From Gammaproteobacteria bacterium (lineage in GTDB: Bacteria; Pseudomonadota; Gammaproteobacteria; SZUA-229): a DNA stretch of 38,081 nt. The position numbers and the translations under genes were made by a program. Positions 1 through 8,262 of this stretch are shown here, one piece after another (the stretch's first letter is position 1; every line of letters starts with the position of its first letter). The DNA is taken from positions 1-38,081 of the forward strand of contig JAOULC010000030.1 in NCBI GenBank assembly GCA_029882215.1. The letters run 5' to 3'. Under the pieces are notes generated by a model, which did not search any database, was not told the origin of the DNA, and worked only from the letters and a program-made list of their open reading frames with translations.

Positions 1-372
1 CAGTAACGGGATGGCTATCGGCACCACGGCAATGGCGCTTTTATCTTCTGCTTCGGCTTTTTCTGCCGGTGTGGTGCGCACGGAATCCGTTTGTGCTCGC
101 AACATGGATAAGGCCATTAACAGCACGACGATGCCGCCGCCAACGCGAAATGAAGCCAGGCTGGTCCCCATGCTGTGCAGAATAGTTTCACCGGTTAGTG
201 AGGTTATAGCAAGTACTATCAGCACGGCGACAGAAGCCACATTGGCAATTCGTCCCTGTTCAGCACTGCTGTAATGTTTGGTCAGTACTAAGAACATCGG
301 AACGGCAGCAAAGGGATTCAAAATAACAAACAGAGCGATAATAAAGCGTGAGTATTCTGTCCAGTGTTCCAT
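1..372 (-). CDS. MarC-family integral membrane protein (partial, C-terminus outside window)
   Basis: The first 124 codons of a gene read leftward off the window edge. The start is the ATG at 372-370, preceded by AAAGAGAAC. The N-terminus MEHWTEYSRFIIALFVILNP runs into FAAVPMFLVL, which matches the MarC/UPF0056 family pattern of a membrane segment followed by an Asn-Pro or Asp-Pro turn. Two more hydrophobic stretches follow (about residues 45-65 and 75-95), the second starting FRVGGGIVVLLMALSML, also family-typical. The last visible part is a polar loop rich in Glu/Lys/Ala. The family consists of polytopic inner-membrane proteins of unclear function; the old link to multiple antibiotic resistance is not supported for MarC itself. 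Family assignment is fairly sure, function is not. Confidence 0.8.
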   Translation of the reverse strand, partial: MEHWTEYSRFIIALFVILNPFAAVPMFLVLTKHYSSAEQGRIANVASVAVLIVLAITSLTGETILHSMGTSLASFRVGGGIVVLLMALSMLRAQTDSVRTTPAEKAEAEDKSAIAVVPIAIPLL

Positions 373-440
373 TCATGTTCTCTTTATTTTTTTAAATTCA
401 GTTTTATAATTTCGTAATATCAGTGAGTAACTAGCGATGC

Positions 441-1400
441 TTATAACCAGCGTTTCTTCCTGAAAAGAAACAGTAATAGCGCCGCAATAGAAGCCATTGC
501 CGTCAGTAACATATAATAACCGTTTCTGTTTTTCAGCTCCGGGATGTTCTCAAAATTCATACCATAAATACCGACCAGTAAACTCAGTGGTACAAAGATA
601 ACGGTGACAATCGTCAGTACCTTCATGATCTGGTTGAGCTTGTGGCCGTTCAGGCTGATATAGGCATCGATCAGATCTGTGATCACACTCTGGTACAGGG
701 CGGCTAAACTGCTAAAGCGTTCGATGCGTGCATAAATATCATCGAAGTCGTCGTATTGATGATGACTGGTTTCGTGCAATTGCTGTCGAAGTCTGGCAAA
801 CACATCGACATAATAGGACAGAATACGGTGCATTTTACGCAGACTGGTGTTGTAACCCACCAGTTCTTTCATCAGTGTGTCAGTGGGGGTGTCGAATAAT
901 TCATCTTCAATAATGTCCAGACGCTGTTCGAGATTAAGTAAAATTGTGCCGTACCGTTCGGCAACACGTTTACACATTTTACTGACAACAGAAACAGGCG
1001 TTGCACCGCTGCAGCCGTTTTCAGCCAGTTGCTGCCAGAGCTTTGAAAGATAGGGTGATTTTTTGTTGTGCCTCGTCACCAGAAAACGCTCACTGGCAAA
1101 CATGGCCAGTTGCAGGGTACTAAAATCCAGTGAATTGGATTCGGCATCGAGCGGTTTTAGTAACAAATAAATATATTCGTCAAAACGCTGAAAGTTGGGC
1201 GGGTGGCGGTCACGCTGAGCTTCGTCAATGGCGATGCTATCGAGTGAAAATTGTTGTTGTAAAAATCTCTTTTCATCAACCGCCGGTTCATCAAACAGTT
1301 CGACCCAGATCCAGCTGTCTGCTTTTTCCCGCCATTGTTGTAATAACTCTGCACCACCGACCTGTGTTGTATTGTGATGGCATAACATAAACTGCATCAT
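441..1400 (-). CDS. CorA-family divalent-cation channel/transporter
   Basis: A 319-residue protein of usual CorA length, an inner-membrane channel family carrying Mg2+, Co2+ or Zn2+ as a homopentamer. A long soluble N-terminal part with helical, charged sequence (about residues 1-255) is followed by two C-terminal membrane helices. The first ends in the family signature Tyr-Gly-Met-Asn (in LLVGIYGMNFENIPE), and the second (about 293-312) is followed by the basic tail RKKRWL. The loop after GMN is acidic, as expected for the pore mouth. The start ATG at 1400 overlaps the stop of the upstream mscS gene in an ATGA, so the two are co-translated. Whether it belongs to the CorA or ZntB subgroup cannot be told by eye. 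Confidence 0.88.
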   Translation of the reverse strand: MMQFMLCHHNTTQVGGAELLQQWREKADSWIWVELFDEPAVDEKRFLQQQFSLDSIAIDEAQRDRHPPNFQRFDEYIYLLLKPLDAESNSLDFSTLQLAMFASERFLVTRHNKKSPYLSKLWQQLAENGCSGATPVSVVSKMCKRVAERYGTILLNLEQRLDIIEDELFDTPTDTLMKELVGYNTSLRKMHRILSYYVDVFARLRQQLHETSHHQYDDFDDIYARIERFSSLAALYQSVITDLIDAYISLNGHKLNQIMKVLTIVTVIFVPLSLLVGIYGMNFENIPELKNRNGYYMLLTAMASIAALLLFLFRKKRWL

Positions 1401-2737
1401 TGCTGTTCGCCTTTATCATCTGCTTTAATATCGTGATCTTTGAGCTGCTCAAAGCCGCTGCGTAAATGCAGATCGCGCTGCGGGTATGGAATCTCGATCC
1501 CCTGTTCATGAAAACGATCCCAGACACCCAGTAAGACATCACTTAAAACATTGGCGCGTCCGTTCGGCGGGTCATTGATCCAGACGCGCAATTCCAGCTC
1601 AACCGAGCTGTCACCAAAGCCTTTTAATAAACAGCGGGGTTCCGGTTTGTCGAGTATACGAGTGGTGGCTTTAGCTGATTCCACACACAGTTTCATTGCC
1701 AGTCGCACATCGGAATTATAAGAGACACCAATCGGCAGTTTTAAGCGCACCAGGTTGTCACTGAATGACCAGTTTTCAACCCGTTCGGTGATCAGTATCT
1801 CATTCGGGATCAGGTGCTCGATGCCGTCACGGGTAATGACGGACACATAACGCGCACTTAAATGATTAATCCAGCCAAAAGTATTGCCGACTGAAATGAC
1901 ATCACCGGGTTTGATGGAACGATCCATTAGCAGGATCACGCCACTGACCAGATTGGAAAATATCTTTTGCAAACCAAAACCAAGACCGACACCTAATGCA
2001 CCGCCAAATACGGCCAGTGTAGTGAGGTTAATGCCAATAGCAGAAAAGGTAATGAGGAAAGCCGAGATCACCAGACCAATGTGCAGTAGTTTGACGCTGA
2101 GTACCCGCATCACGGGGGAAACGTTTTGAGAGCTTTCCAGTTTGCGGTCAAGAAAACTCGCCAGTACGTTAGCGATCCACAGGGATAAGGATAAGGCCAG
2201 GCCGGCTTTGATAATAATCAGCGGTGACAGTCTTATCTCCCCGAGTGTAAAAGACAGACTGTCTAGCAGGTTCAGAGCCGGTGTTACCCAGCCGAATATA
2301 TTGAGTACAGCGAAGCTCCAGGCCACGCCGGCCACTACACGGGCAGCCACTTCATTTTTTAGCAGTTTTGAGGCAATGCGAATCAGCAGCCAGGCGCTGA
2401 GCAGGCTGGCAACTGGCGTGAGCAGGTGGTGCGTATAGCCCAGAAAAATATAAAACTGGATGCTGATCCATTGCAAAGTCAGCCACACCAGCGTGTTAGC
2501 AAATTCGTTCAGCGTGACGATGACCTGATTAAAACTGGCAACTTTGCCACTGCTGGTACTGAGCTGTATAAGTAGTCGCTGTAAGCGTGGTGTGATAAAC
2601 CAGCGGGCCACTATAAAAACCAGCACAATGACAACGAGCTGCAGCCAGATTTCAGTAGAAATGAGTAAAGACTGTAGTTCACCCAGCCAGGATAAAATAA
2701 TGGTTTTGAGTTGCGTAAAATCTGGCCAGTCAGTCAT
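1397..2737 (-). CDS. MscS-family small-conductance mechanosensitive channel
   Basis: About 446 residues with four or five hydrophobic segments and then the MscS core. The pore-lining helix and adjacent beta domain are recognisable as FGGALGVGLGFGLQKIFSNL followed by VSGVILLMDRSIKPGD, the Gly/Ala-rich TM3 and the vestibule. The C-terminal cytoplasmic domain ends with the typical GIEIPYPQRDLHLR. The channel opens on membrane tension to release solutes during hypo-osmotic shock. An in-frame ATG 33 bases upstream (2770) has no ribosome-binding site, whereas the ATG at 2737 is preceded by AGAGAG at a good distance, so I use the shorter start. The stop overlaps the corA start (ATGA), giving an mscS-corA operon that points to shared ionic or osmotic stress control. 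Confidence 0.88.
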   Translation of the reverse strand: MTDWPDFTQLKTIILSWLGELQSLLISTEIWLQLVVIVLVFIVARWFITPRLQRLLIQLSTSSGKVASFNQVIVTLNEFANTLVWLTLQWISIQFYIFLGYTHHLLTPVASLLSAWLLIRIASKLLKNEVAARVVAGVAWSFAVLNIFGWVTPALNLLDSLSFTLGEIRLSPLIIIKAGLALSLSLWIANVLASFLDRKLESSQNVSPVMRVLSVKLLHIGLVISAFLITFSAIGINLTTLAVFGGALGVGLGFGLQKIFSNLVSGVILLMDRSIKPGDVISVGNTFGWINHLSARYVSVITRDGIEHLIPNEILITERVENWSFSDNLVRLKLPIGVSYNSDVRLAMKLCVESAKATTRILDKPEPRCLLKGFGDSSVELELRVWINDPPNGRANVLSDVLLGVWDRFHEQGIEIPYPQRDLHLRSGFEQLKDHDIKADDKGEQQ

Positions 2738-3021
2738 AACTATACTCTCTGCGGGTTTGCCTTCTTTCATTATGCGGCACAGACCTTGTGTATACCACTT
2801 ACATTCTGTAACTGTATTATAGTGTACGTTAACTATTTAGATAAAAGAGTGGCTGATGTATTACTTCTGAAATATCCGGTAAATATCATGATGATCAGTA
2901 TAACAGGTCGTGACGATCAAAAATATTAGCTTTACAGTAGCTGCCCGCTGATAAATATTACGCTGCTTATGATATAGATTTACGCCGGCAGTATGAGCGG
3001 TATAACTGAAGGGTAAAAATC

Positions 3022-3213
3022 ATGAGTGAAGATGAGTTTGATACGCAGATCACCGATGACTTCGCTGCTGGCGATGAAAATGCAGCTGAGAAGAACCGCT
3101 CATCAAAGGGCTCGCATGATGCCCGTCGTCAGCTTGATACACTAAGAGAAGACAGGGAAATGGAGCGTCTTATGAAAGGCTGTTCTGATGTCTGGGATAC
3201 GGACTTCTACTGA
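3022..3213 (+). CDS. Small acidic PA3496-like protein
   Basis: 63 residues, with GAAGGG before the ATG. The N-terminal half is strongly acidic and the C-terminal half carries an Ala-Arg-Arg-x-Leu-x-x-Leu-Arg-Glu-x-Arg-Glu helix (in SHDARRQLDTLREDREMERL). This matches what I know of the small gammaproteobacterial family named after Pseudomonas PA3496 (annotated as a putative envelope-integrity protein). No membrane segment or signal peptide is visible. Its last 7 bases overlap the tail of the convergent LysR gene. Function is unknown and the family call rests on the C-terminal helix only. Confidence 0.65.
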   Translation: MSEDEFDTQITDDFAAGDENAAEKNRSSKGSHDARRQLDTLREDREMERLMKGCSDVWDTDFY

Positions 3214-4043
3214 TTAAACCAGCTCAGGGCATTGTCAATGGCATCTTGTTTGTTGTTTGTCGCTGAATACACAGCGTAGATTTCTTTCTGAATGACCGGC
3301 GCATCCGCGACTTTAAATAAAGTAGAACCCATTTGTTGCTCAAGCATGGCTTCAGGCAGGTAGGCTGAGCCACCACAGTTGCTGATAAAACCAAGCGCCA
3401 CCCGGCCAACGCTGGCTCTTAAGCGGGGAGCTGGAACATCAGGAAACTGTCTTGCATGAATAATCCCAAATGATGTTCCCCAGTCAACGAAAACATAATC
3501 TTTCTGCATGGCTTTTTCTGTGGTTATGCCTTTTTCTGATGAGACCATGATTAAGGGTACAGGCGCGAGTTCTTTAATGCATAGCTGAGGCGTTTTTGGC
3601 GGGTTAAATACAAAGCCCAGATCAATAACACCGTCAATAAGACTCCTTAATAATGAATCCGTTTGCATGACATCAGCCTGTAATGCCGTCGTCGTATTGT
3701 GTTTATGAAACCAGATAAGCCAGTCTTGCAGAAAAATATCCCAGATGCTGGGTAAGGCGGCAATGCTGAGTAAGGTGTCTGTTCCTTCCGGGATCGATAC
3801 TTCCTGCCTTGCCCGGTCCCAGGTGTTAAGAATGTTTTCCGCATAAATAAGAAATTTTTTCCCCGCCGCTGTCAGGTCAATATTATTACGGTCACGGGTA
3901 AACAGGCGGGTACCCAGTTCATCTTCAAGTTGTTTAATGCGTGCGCTGACAGCAGACTGACTGATAAAAAGATTGTTTGAAGCCTTGCCAAAATGTTTTA
4001 CGCGATTGACTTCGAGAAAGGCCTTGAGTAAACCTGCATCCAT
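3207..4043 (-). CDS. LysR-family transcriptional regulator
   Basis: 278 residues, slightly short for LysR (about 300). The winged helix-turn-helix at residues 1-60 is clear: LLKAFLEVNRVKHFGKAS, then LFISQSAVSARIKQLEDELG and TRLFTRD. The remainder is a periplasmic-binding-protein-like effector domain containing VIDLGFVFNPP and VGRVALGFISNCGGSAYLPE. The domain pattern resembles HdfR-type LysR proteins, but the target cannot be read from context. Upstream lies a divergent 193-bp gap shared with the small exported protein at 4237, which is a possible target since LysR proteins often control the divergent neighbour. The stop codon overlaps the convergent gene at 3022-3213. Confidence 0.9.
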   Translation of the reverse strand: MDAGLLKAFLEVNRVKHFGKASNNLFISQSAVSARIKQLEDELGTRLFTRDRNNIDLTAAGKKFLIYAENILNTWDRARQEVSIPEGTDTLLSIAALPSIWDIFLQDWLIWFHKHNTTTALQADVMQTDSLLRSLIDGVIDLGFVFNPPKTPQLCIKELAPVPLIMVSSEKGITTEKAMQKDYVFVDWGTSFGIIHARQFPDVPAPRLRASVGRVALGFISNCGGSAYLPEAMLEQQMGSTLFKVADAPVIQKEIYAVYSATNNKQDAIDNALSWFNQ

Positions 4044-4236
4044 TAATTCATTACCTGTTATGACTACATGAGAAAGAAGAGTGAAAAGCTAATCTTAATC
4101 TAAATACATGATCGTTACATACACATTTATTCACTTTACTGACGGAATATAAAGCTTTAAAAAGACAGCACTCTGAAGCACTTATTTTTTGAGTGACAGA
4201 TATTATAAATTTTAATTTTTCTACGGGAGTAGAGCG

Positions 4237-4458
4237 ATGAAGTTTTATGCATTACTGACAGTTTTGAGCCTGACTTTTGCCTCTGGTGCCGTTTATGCGG
4301 CAGATGAAATGAAAACTGACGATGAAAGTTTCAGTTATTGTTCTGAAGAGGCTCAAAGAGAAGGGATTGAGAATGAGGGAGATAAAATTCAGTTTATCAA
4401 TGAATGTATTGACAGTTTCAATCCGCCACTGACAGAGTCCGGGGCTGCAGAGAAGTAG
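4237..4458 (+). CDS. Small exported protein with two cysteines
   Basis: 73 residues. A signal peptide (residues 1-22: Lys at position 2, hydrophobic core, cleavage after AVYAA or VYA) precedes a mature part of about 50 acidic residues with two cysteines, in YCSEEAQREGIENEGDKIQF and INECIDSF. Cys...Cys about 24 residues apart with the intervening Gly-Ile helix suggests one disulfide in the periplasm. GGGAG lies before the ATG. I do not recognise a named family. The gene is monocistronic: an upstream divergent gap and a strong terminator 43 bases downstream. Confidence 0.75.
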   Translation: MKFYALLTVLSLTFASGAVYAADEMKTDDESFSYCSEEAQREGIENEGDKIQFINECIDSFNPPLTESGAAEK

Positions 4459-4501
4459 AATACTAGCTGTATCAACAGCGTTAAATGCTGACTGTTTCAA
4501 T

Positions 4502-4531
4502 AAAAAAACCCCGGTTCACCGGGGTTTTTTT
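4502..4531 (+). terminator. Rho-independent terminator after small exported protein gene
   Basis: A perfect 6-bp GC stem (CCCCGG / CCGGGG) with a TTCA loop, extended by seven A:T pairs on each side and ending in a run of seven T. It reads as a terminator on the plus strand. The symmetrical A-run means it would also serve the minus strand, but no minus-strand gene ends here. Confidence 0.93.
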
Positions 4532-4597
4532 ATAGTTATTAAAATACGAAAGGTTTATAGTGTTTTTTAACAAGATGGTGGACTGGTATCTGGTTTA

Positions 4598-6880
4598 ATG
4601 AAAAGTAACAAACTCAATATCCTGAAGACGATTATTCAGGATGTTAATGACGCATCCGGGCTTGAACAGGCCCTGAATATAACGGTACAACGCATCAAGC
4701 AGATCATGCATGTGGACGCCGTGTCAGTGTACTTTCGTGATACTAAGGCCGAACAGTTAGTTTTGATGGCAACTGATGGCCTGAATCCGAAGGCGATCGG
4801 AAAAATAAGATTTAACTTTGATCAGGGGCTGGTTGGACTGGTTTATAAACAGGCTGAACCGGTTAATATTAAAGATGCTCATAGTCATGTAAATTATTGT
4901 TTTATTAGTGAGACGGACGAAGTCTCTTTCCATGGTTTTCTAGGTGTTCCACTGATTCAACACCGTCATGTGCTTGGTGTTCTGGTCGTGCGTCAGACAA
5001 AACAACGGCGCTTTTCCCCTGACGATGAAACCTTTCTGGTCACGCTGGCTGCACAACTGGCCGGCGCCATTTCTCACGCAGAGAAAATGGGTGAATTAAC
5101 CCGTCTGTTTGACGGTGTAGAGGGTCACTCATTTAATATGAAAGGCCTGGCAGGCTCACCGGGTATTGCCATTGCTGAGGCAATGGTAGTCTTTCCGCCA
5201 GCCAGTCTGCAGTCAGTGCCAGATAGCCGTATCAGTGAGAACGAGGTCGATGAGCAGATCAGTTCATTTAGACAGGCCGTTAGCAATGTAGAAAATGAAT
5301 TTAAAGAGCTCTCCCGTCGCATGCAAGGCAGCATTACCGCCGGAGAGCTGGCTTTGTTTGATGTGTTTGGATTAATGCTCAAAAGTGATTCGTTAATCGA
5401 CACGATTATTAAGCGGATTACAGCTGGTCAGTGGGCACAGGGTGCATTACGTGAAACGATAGCAGAACACGTTAAAAAATTTGATGCCATGGAAGATGCC
5501 TATTTTCGTGAGCGAGCGGTAGATATTAAGGACCTGGGCCGGCGACTGTTAATGCATTTACAAATGCAGCAGACACAGGTTGCTGAAGTATCCGCACCGG
5601 TTGTGCTGGTTGGTGAAGAAGTTACCGTCTCGCAATTTGCCGAGGTGCCGTTACAATATCTGGCCGGTATTATTTCAACCAAAGGTTCGGCGTCTTCACA
5701 TGTTTCTATACTGGCTCATGCCTTAAATATTCCGTCAGTCATGGGCATTGATGATTTACCCGTGCAGCGCATTAAGGGCCAGAAAATAATCATTGATGGT
5801 TATAGCGGGCAGATTTATGTCAAGCCCTCACAGGCAGTTCTGGATGAATTTAATCAGCTGATACAGGCAGAAAAACAGCTGGATGAAGAACTGGTGAAGC
5901 TGGTTGATACTGCTTCGGAAACCTTGGACGGATTACATATTCCTCTGCAGGTAAATACCGGTTTACTGGAGGATATTTCGCCTTCTTTGAAAAGTGGTGC
6001 TGAAGGGGTTGGCTTGTACCGCACCGAAATACCGTTTCTGATGCGTGACGGTTTTCCCGGTGAAGATGAACAGTCAGCTATTTACCGGCAAGTATTGAAA
6101 AGTTTTTCCCCGCGCCCGGTAACATTCCGCACACTCGATATAGGCGGCGATAAATCCCTGCCGTACTTTCCCGTTGTCGAAGAAAATCCTTTTCTGGGAT
6201 GGCGCGGTATCCGCATTATGCTCGATCACCCGGAAATATTTTTAACACAGATCAGAGCCATCCTAAAATCCAATGTGTATGAAAATAATTTGCGTCTGAT
6301 GTTACCGATGATCAGTGATGTTAGTGAAGTGGATGATGCACTGCTGTTAATAAAAAAAGCCCATAAGGAGTTAATCAGTGAAGGCATGGCTGTGCCGTAT
6401 CCACAGATAGGTGTCATGATTGAGGTACCATCGGCTGTTTATCAAATGGATGCACTGGCAAGGCGGGTTGATTTCTTTTCTGTGGGAAGTAATGATTTAA
6501 CACAATATCTTCTGGCAGTAGACCGAAATAATAAACAGGTTGCTGGTCTTTATAATTGTCTGCACCCGTCTGTTTTGCACTCAGTACAGCATATAGTGAG
6601 AGTGGCTCACCGTCATAAAAAAACGGTCAGTGTGTGCGGTGAAATGGCCGGCGACCCGGCATCGGCATTGGCCTTAATCGGTATGGGCGTTGATAGCTTA
6701 AGTATGAGTGTCGGCAGTTTGCTGCGGGTTAAACGGGTGGTGCGTGCATTTACCTCCGCACAGCTTGAGTCCTTATTGAAAGAAGCGTTGAAAATGGAAA
6801 ACGTGAAGGATATTCGTTGTTTGCTAAACACCGCACTGGAAAATGCCGGTCTTGGTGGTTTAGTGAGAGCCGGTAATTAA
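4598..6880 (+). CDS. ptsP: Phosphoenolpyruvate-protein phosphotransferase, nitrogen PTS enzyme I (EI-Ntr)
   Basis: 760 residues, the usual PtsP length. It transfers phosphate from PEP to NPr (PtsO) at the head of the regulatory nitrogen PTS in the cytoplasm. An N-terminal GAF sensor domain (about 15-160, including GLVGLVYKQAEPVNIKDA) is followed by the enzyme I region from about 175 (GSPGIAIAEAMV). The phospho-histidine is His368 in SASSHVSILAHAL. The PEP-binding TIM barrel carries GGDKSLPYFP, the NPFLGWRGIR loop and VGSNDLTQYLLAVDRN. The active-site Cys680 is in VCGEMAGDP. All key residues are present. In many relatives ptsP follows rppH (nudH); here it does not, and the gene stands alone after a terminator. 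The ribosome-binding site is weak. Confidence 0.95.
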   Translation: MKSNKLNILKTIIQDVNDASGLEQALNITVQRIKQIMHVDAVSVYFRDTKAEQLVLMATDGLNPKAIGKIRFNFDQGLVGLVYKQAEPVNIKDAHSHVNYCFISETDEVSFHGFLGVPLIQHRHVLGVLVVRQTKQRRFSPDDETFLVTLAAQLAGAISHAEKMGELTRLFDGVEGHSFNMKGLAGSPGIAIAEAMVVFPPASLQSVPDSRISENEVDEQISSFRQAVSNVENEFKELSRRMQGSITAGELALFDVFGLMLKSDSLIDTIIKRITAGQWAQGALRETIAEHVKKFDAMEDAYFRERAVDIKDLGRRLLMHLQMQQTQVAEVSAPVVLVGEEVTVSQFAEVPLQYLAGIISTKGSASSHVSILAHALNIPSVMGIDDLPVQRIKGQKIIIDGYSGQIYVKPSQAVLDEFNQLIQAEKQLDEELVKLVDTASETLDGLHIPLQVNTGLLEDISPSLKSGAEGVGLYRTEIPFLMRDGFPGEDEQSAIYRQVLKSFSPRPVTFRTLDIGGDKSLPYFPVVEENPFLGWRGIRIMLDHPEIFLTQIRAILKSNVYENNLRLMLPMISDVSEVDDALLLIKKAHKELISEGMAVPYPQIGVMIEVPSAVYQMDALARRVDFFSVGSNDLTQYLLAVDRNNKQVAGLYNCLHPSVLHSVQHIVRVAHRHKKTVSVCGEMAGDPASALALIGMGVDSLSMSVGSLLRVKRVVRAFTSAQLESLLKEALKMENVKDIRCLLNTALENAGLGGLVRAGN

Positions 6881-6956
6881 TCAAGAGGCTATAAAAAACC
6901 GACTTCTCTGCTGTAGATAACTATGAGCTTAGCGAGTGCTGCGTTACAAATACTGC

Positions 6957-7568
6957 TTACAATATTAATTTAAGTTGTTCCCATACTGTCTGCAGAATCA
7001 CTGGCTGGGCATCTTTTGACGGATGAAGTCCGTCTGCCTGCATTAATTCGCTGTTAGTGCCAACGCCCTCTAATAAAAAGGGCACGAGACTGAGTTTGTA
7101 TTCCTTAGCTAAATTAACATAAGTGTTGTTAAAGACGGTGGTGTAGCGCTTGCCGTAATTGGGCGGTATTTTCATGCCGGCTAATAATACTCTGGCGTCC
7201 GACTGCAGACATAACTCAACCATCTGGCGTAAGTTGTTTTGCATTGCTTTTAGTGATAAACCACGCAGACCATCATTGGCGCCCAGTTCAATAATCACGA
7301 TATCTGGTCTATATTTATTTAACAGAGAGGGCAGTCGTTTAACGCCATTAATGGTAGTATCACCACTGATACTGGCATTGATAACCTGATGTGGCTGCTT
7401 TTTTTGTGCAACTTTTAATGCCAGTAAACTGACCCAGCCTGACTGCGGGTCAATGCCATATGCTGCACTGAGACTGTCACCAACAACGAGAATGGTGGCT
7501 GATTTTTTGCCGGCAAAGCTTAGCGGACTACTCAACAATAACGTGATAAATAATAAAGAGCGAATCAT
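6957..7568 (-). CDS. tesA: Periplasmic GDSL esterase/lysophospholipase (TesA)
   Basis: 203 residues from the ATG at 7568, preceded by AGAAGGGA. A longer in-frame ORF extends upstream into ybbA and is discarded because this start has both the ribosome-binding site and the signal peptide (MIRSLLFITLLLSSPLSFAG). The mature protein is SGNH/GDSL: block I GDSLSAAYGI with the nucleophile Ser, block II Gly in ASISGDTT, block III GANDG, block V DGLHPS with the catalytic Asp and His. The family member in E. coli is a multifunctional thioesterase, protease I and lysophospholipase L1. Divergent from ybbA, with the two start codons overlapping by two bases (CATG). Confidence 0.93.
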   Translation of the reverse strand: MIRSLLFITLLLSSPLSFAGKKSATILVVGDSLSAAYGIDPQSGWVSLLALKVAQKKQPHQVINASISGDTTINGVKRLPSLLNKYRPDIVIIELGANDGLRGLSLKAMQNNLRQMVELCLQSDARVLLAGMKIPPNYGKRYTTVFNNTYVNLAKEYKLSLVPFLLEGVGTNSELMQADGLHPSKDAQPVILQTVWEQLKLIL

Positions 7569-8262
7569 GCAAATCCCTTCTGAAATGGTTATATCTGTCA
7601 ACAACCTGACTAAACAGGTGCCGGCGCTGGACAGTTCCAGCGGTACTATGCTGGATATCCTGAAGGGAGTTAACCTTGAAATCAAGCCTGCTGAAACAAT
7701 TGCTATCGTAGGGGCATCGGGGTCCGGCAAATCAACCCTGCTGGGTTTGCTTGCAGGTCTGGATCAGGCCAGCAGTGGAGAGGTGATTCTGGCTGGACAA
7801 TCGCTTAATAAAATGGATGAAGATGGCCGTGCTGCCTTGCGCGGCGAGAAAGTCGGTTTTGTGTTTCAGTCATTTCAGTTACTTGCCGGTCTGACGGCAT
7901 TAGAAAATGTAATGTTACCGCTTGAACTGCAATCCAAATCTTCGGCCAGAGACGATGCGGTTGCATTGTTAACACGGGTGGGTCTGGCTGAACGTTTACA
8001 GCATTATCCAAAGCAGCTATCCGGAGGTGAGCAGCAAAGAGTTGCCATCGCCAGAGCATTTGTCACCGCCCCGACCATTCTTTTTGCGGATGAGCCAACC
8101 GGAAATCTTGATAAAGTCACCAGCAAAAATATTATCGATTTGTTATTTGAAATGAACCGCGAAAAAAAAACCACACTGGTGATTGTTACCCATGATGAAA
8201 ATCTGGCGCAGAAGTGTGAGCGTTGTTTACTACTTGAAAACGGTGTTTTAAACAATGACTAA
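7567..8262 (+). CDS. ybbA: ABC transporter ATP-binding protein, YbbA type
   Basis: 231 residues. Walker A is GASGSGKST, the Q-loop is in VFQSFQLL, the signature is LSGGEQQRVAIARAF, Walker B is ILFADEPTGNLD, and the switch His is in IVTHD. The ADEPTGNLD form is typical of the MacB/LolD/FtsE-like group that pairs with FtsX-type permeases. The start ATG at 7567 is preceded by AAAGAG inside the tesA coding sequence. The gene overlaps ybbP by 8 bases, so the two are co-translated. The order tesA / ybbA-ybbP is the one known in E. coli; substrate unproven, with lipid or lipoprotein handling the usual suggestion. Confidence 0.93.
   Translation: MQIPSEMVISVNNLTKQVPALDSSSGTMLDILKGVNLEIKPAETIAIVGASGSGKSTLLGLLAGLDQASSGEVILAGQSLNKMDEDGRAALRGEKVGFVFQSFQLLAGLTALENVMLPLELQSKSSARDDAVALLTRVGLAERLQHYPKQLSGGEQQRVAIARAFVTAPTILFADEPTGNLDKVTSKNIIDLLFEMNREKKTTLVIVTHDENLAQKCERCLLLENGVLNND

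Noticed and set aside
11-274. Plus-strand 87-codon open frame
   Set aside because: It lies antisense to the MarC-family gene, which has the real domain sequence and a ribosome-binding site.
3022-3213. Toxin-antitoxin interpretation of the small acidic gene next to LysR
   Set aside because: There is no partner toxin, and the C-terminal helix matches the PA3496-like family.
7453-7566. Longer N-terminus for ybbA
   Set aside because: It overlaps tesA antisense; the ATG at 7567 with AAAGAG fits the family's start.
6957-7730. 257-residue reading of tesA extending into ybbA
   Set aside because: The ATG at 7568 has a ribosome-binding site and begins a signal peptide; the extra 54 residues overlap ybbA and show no conserved sequence.
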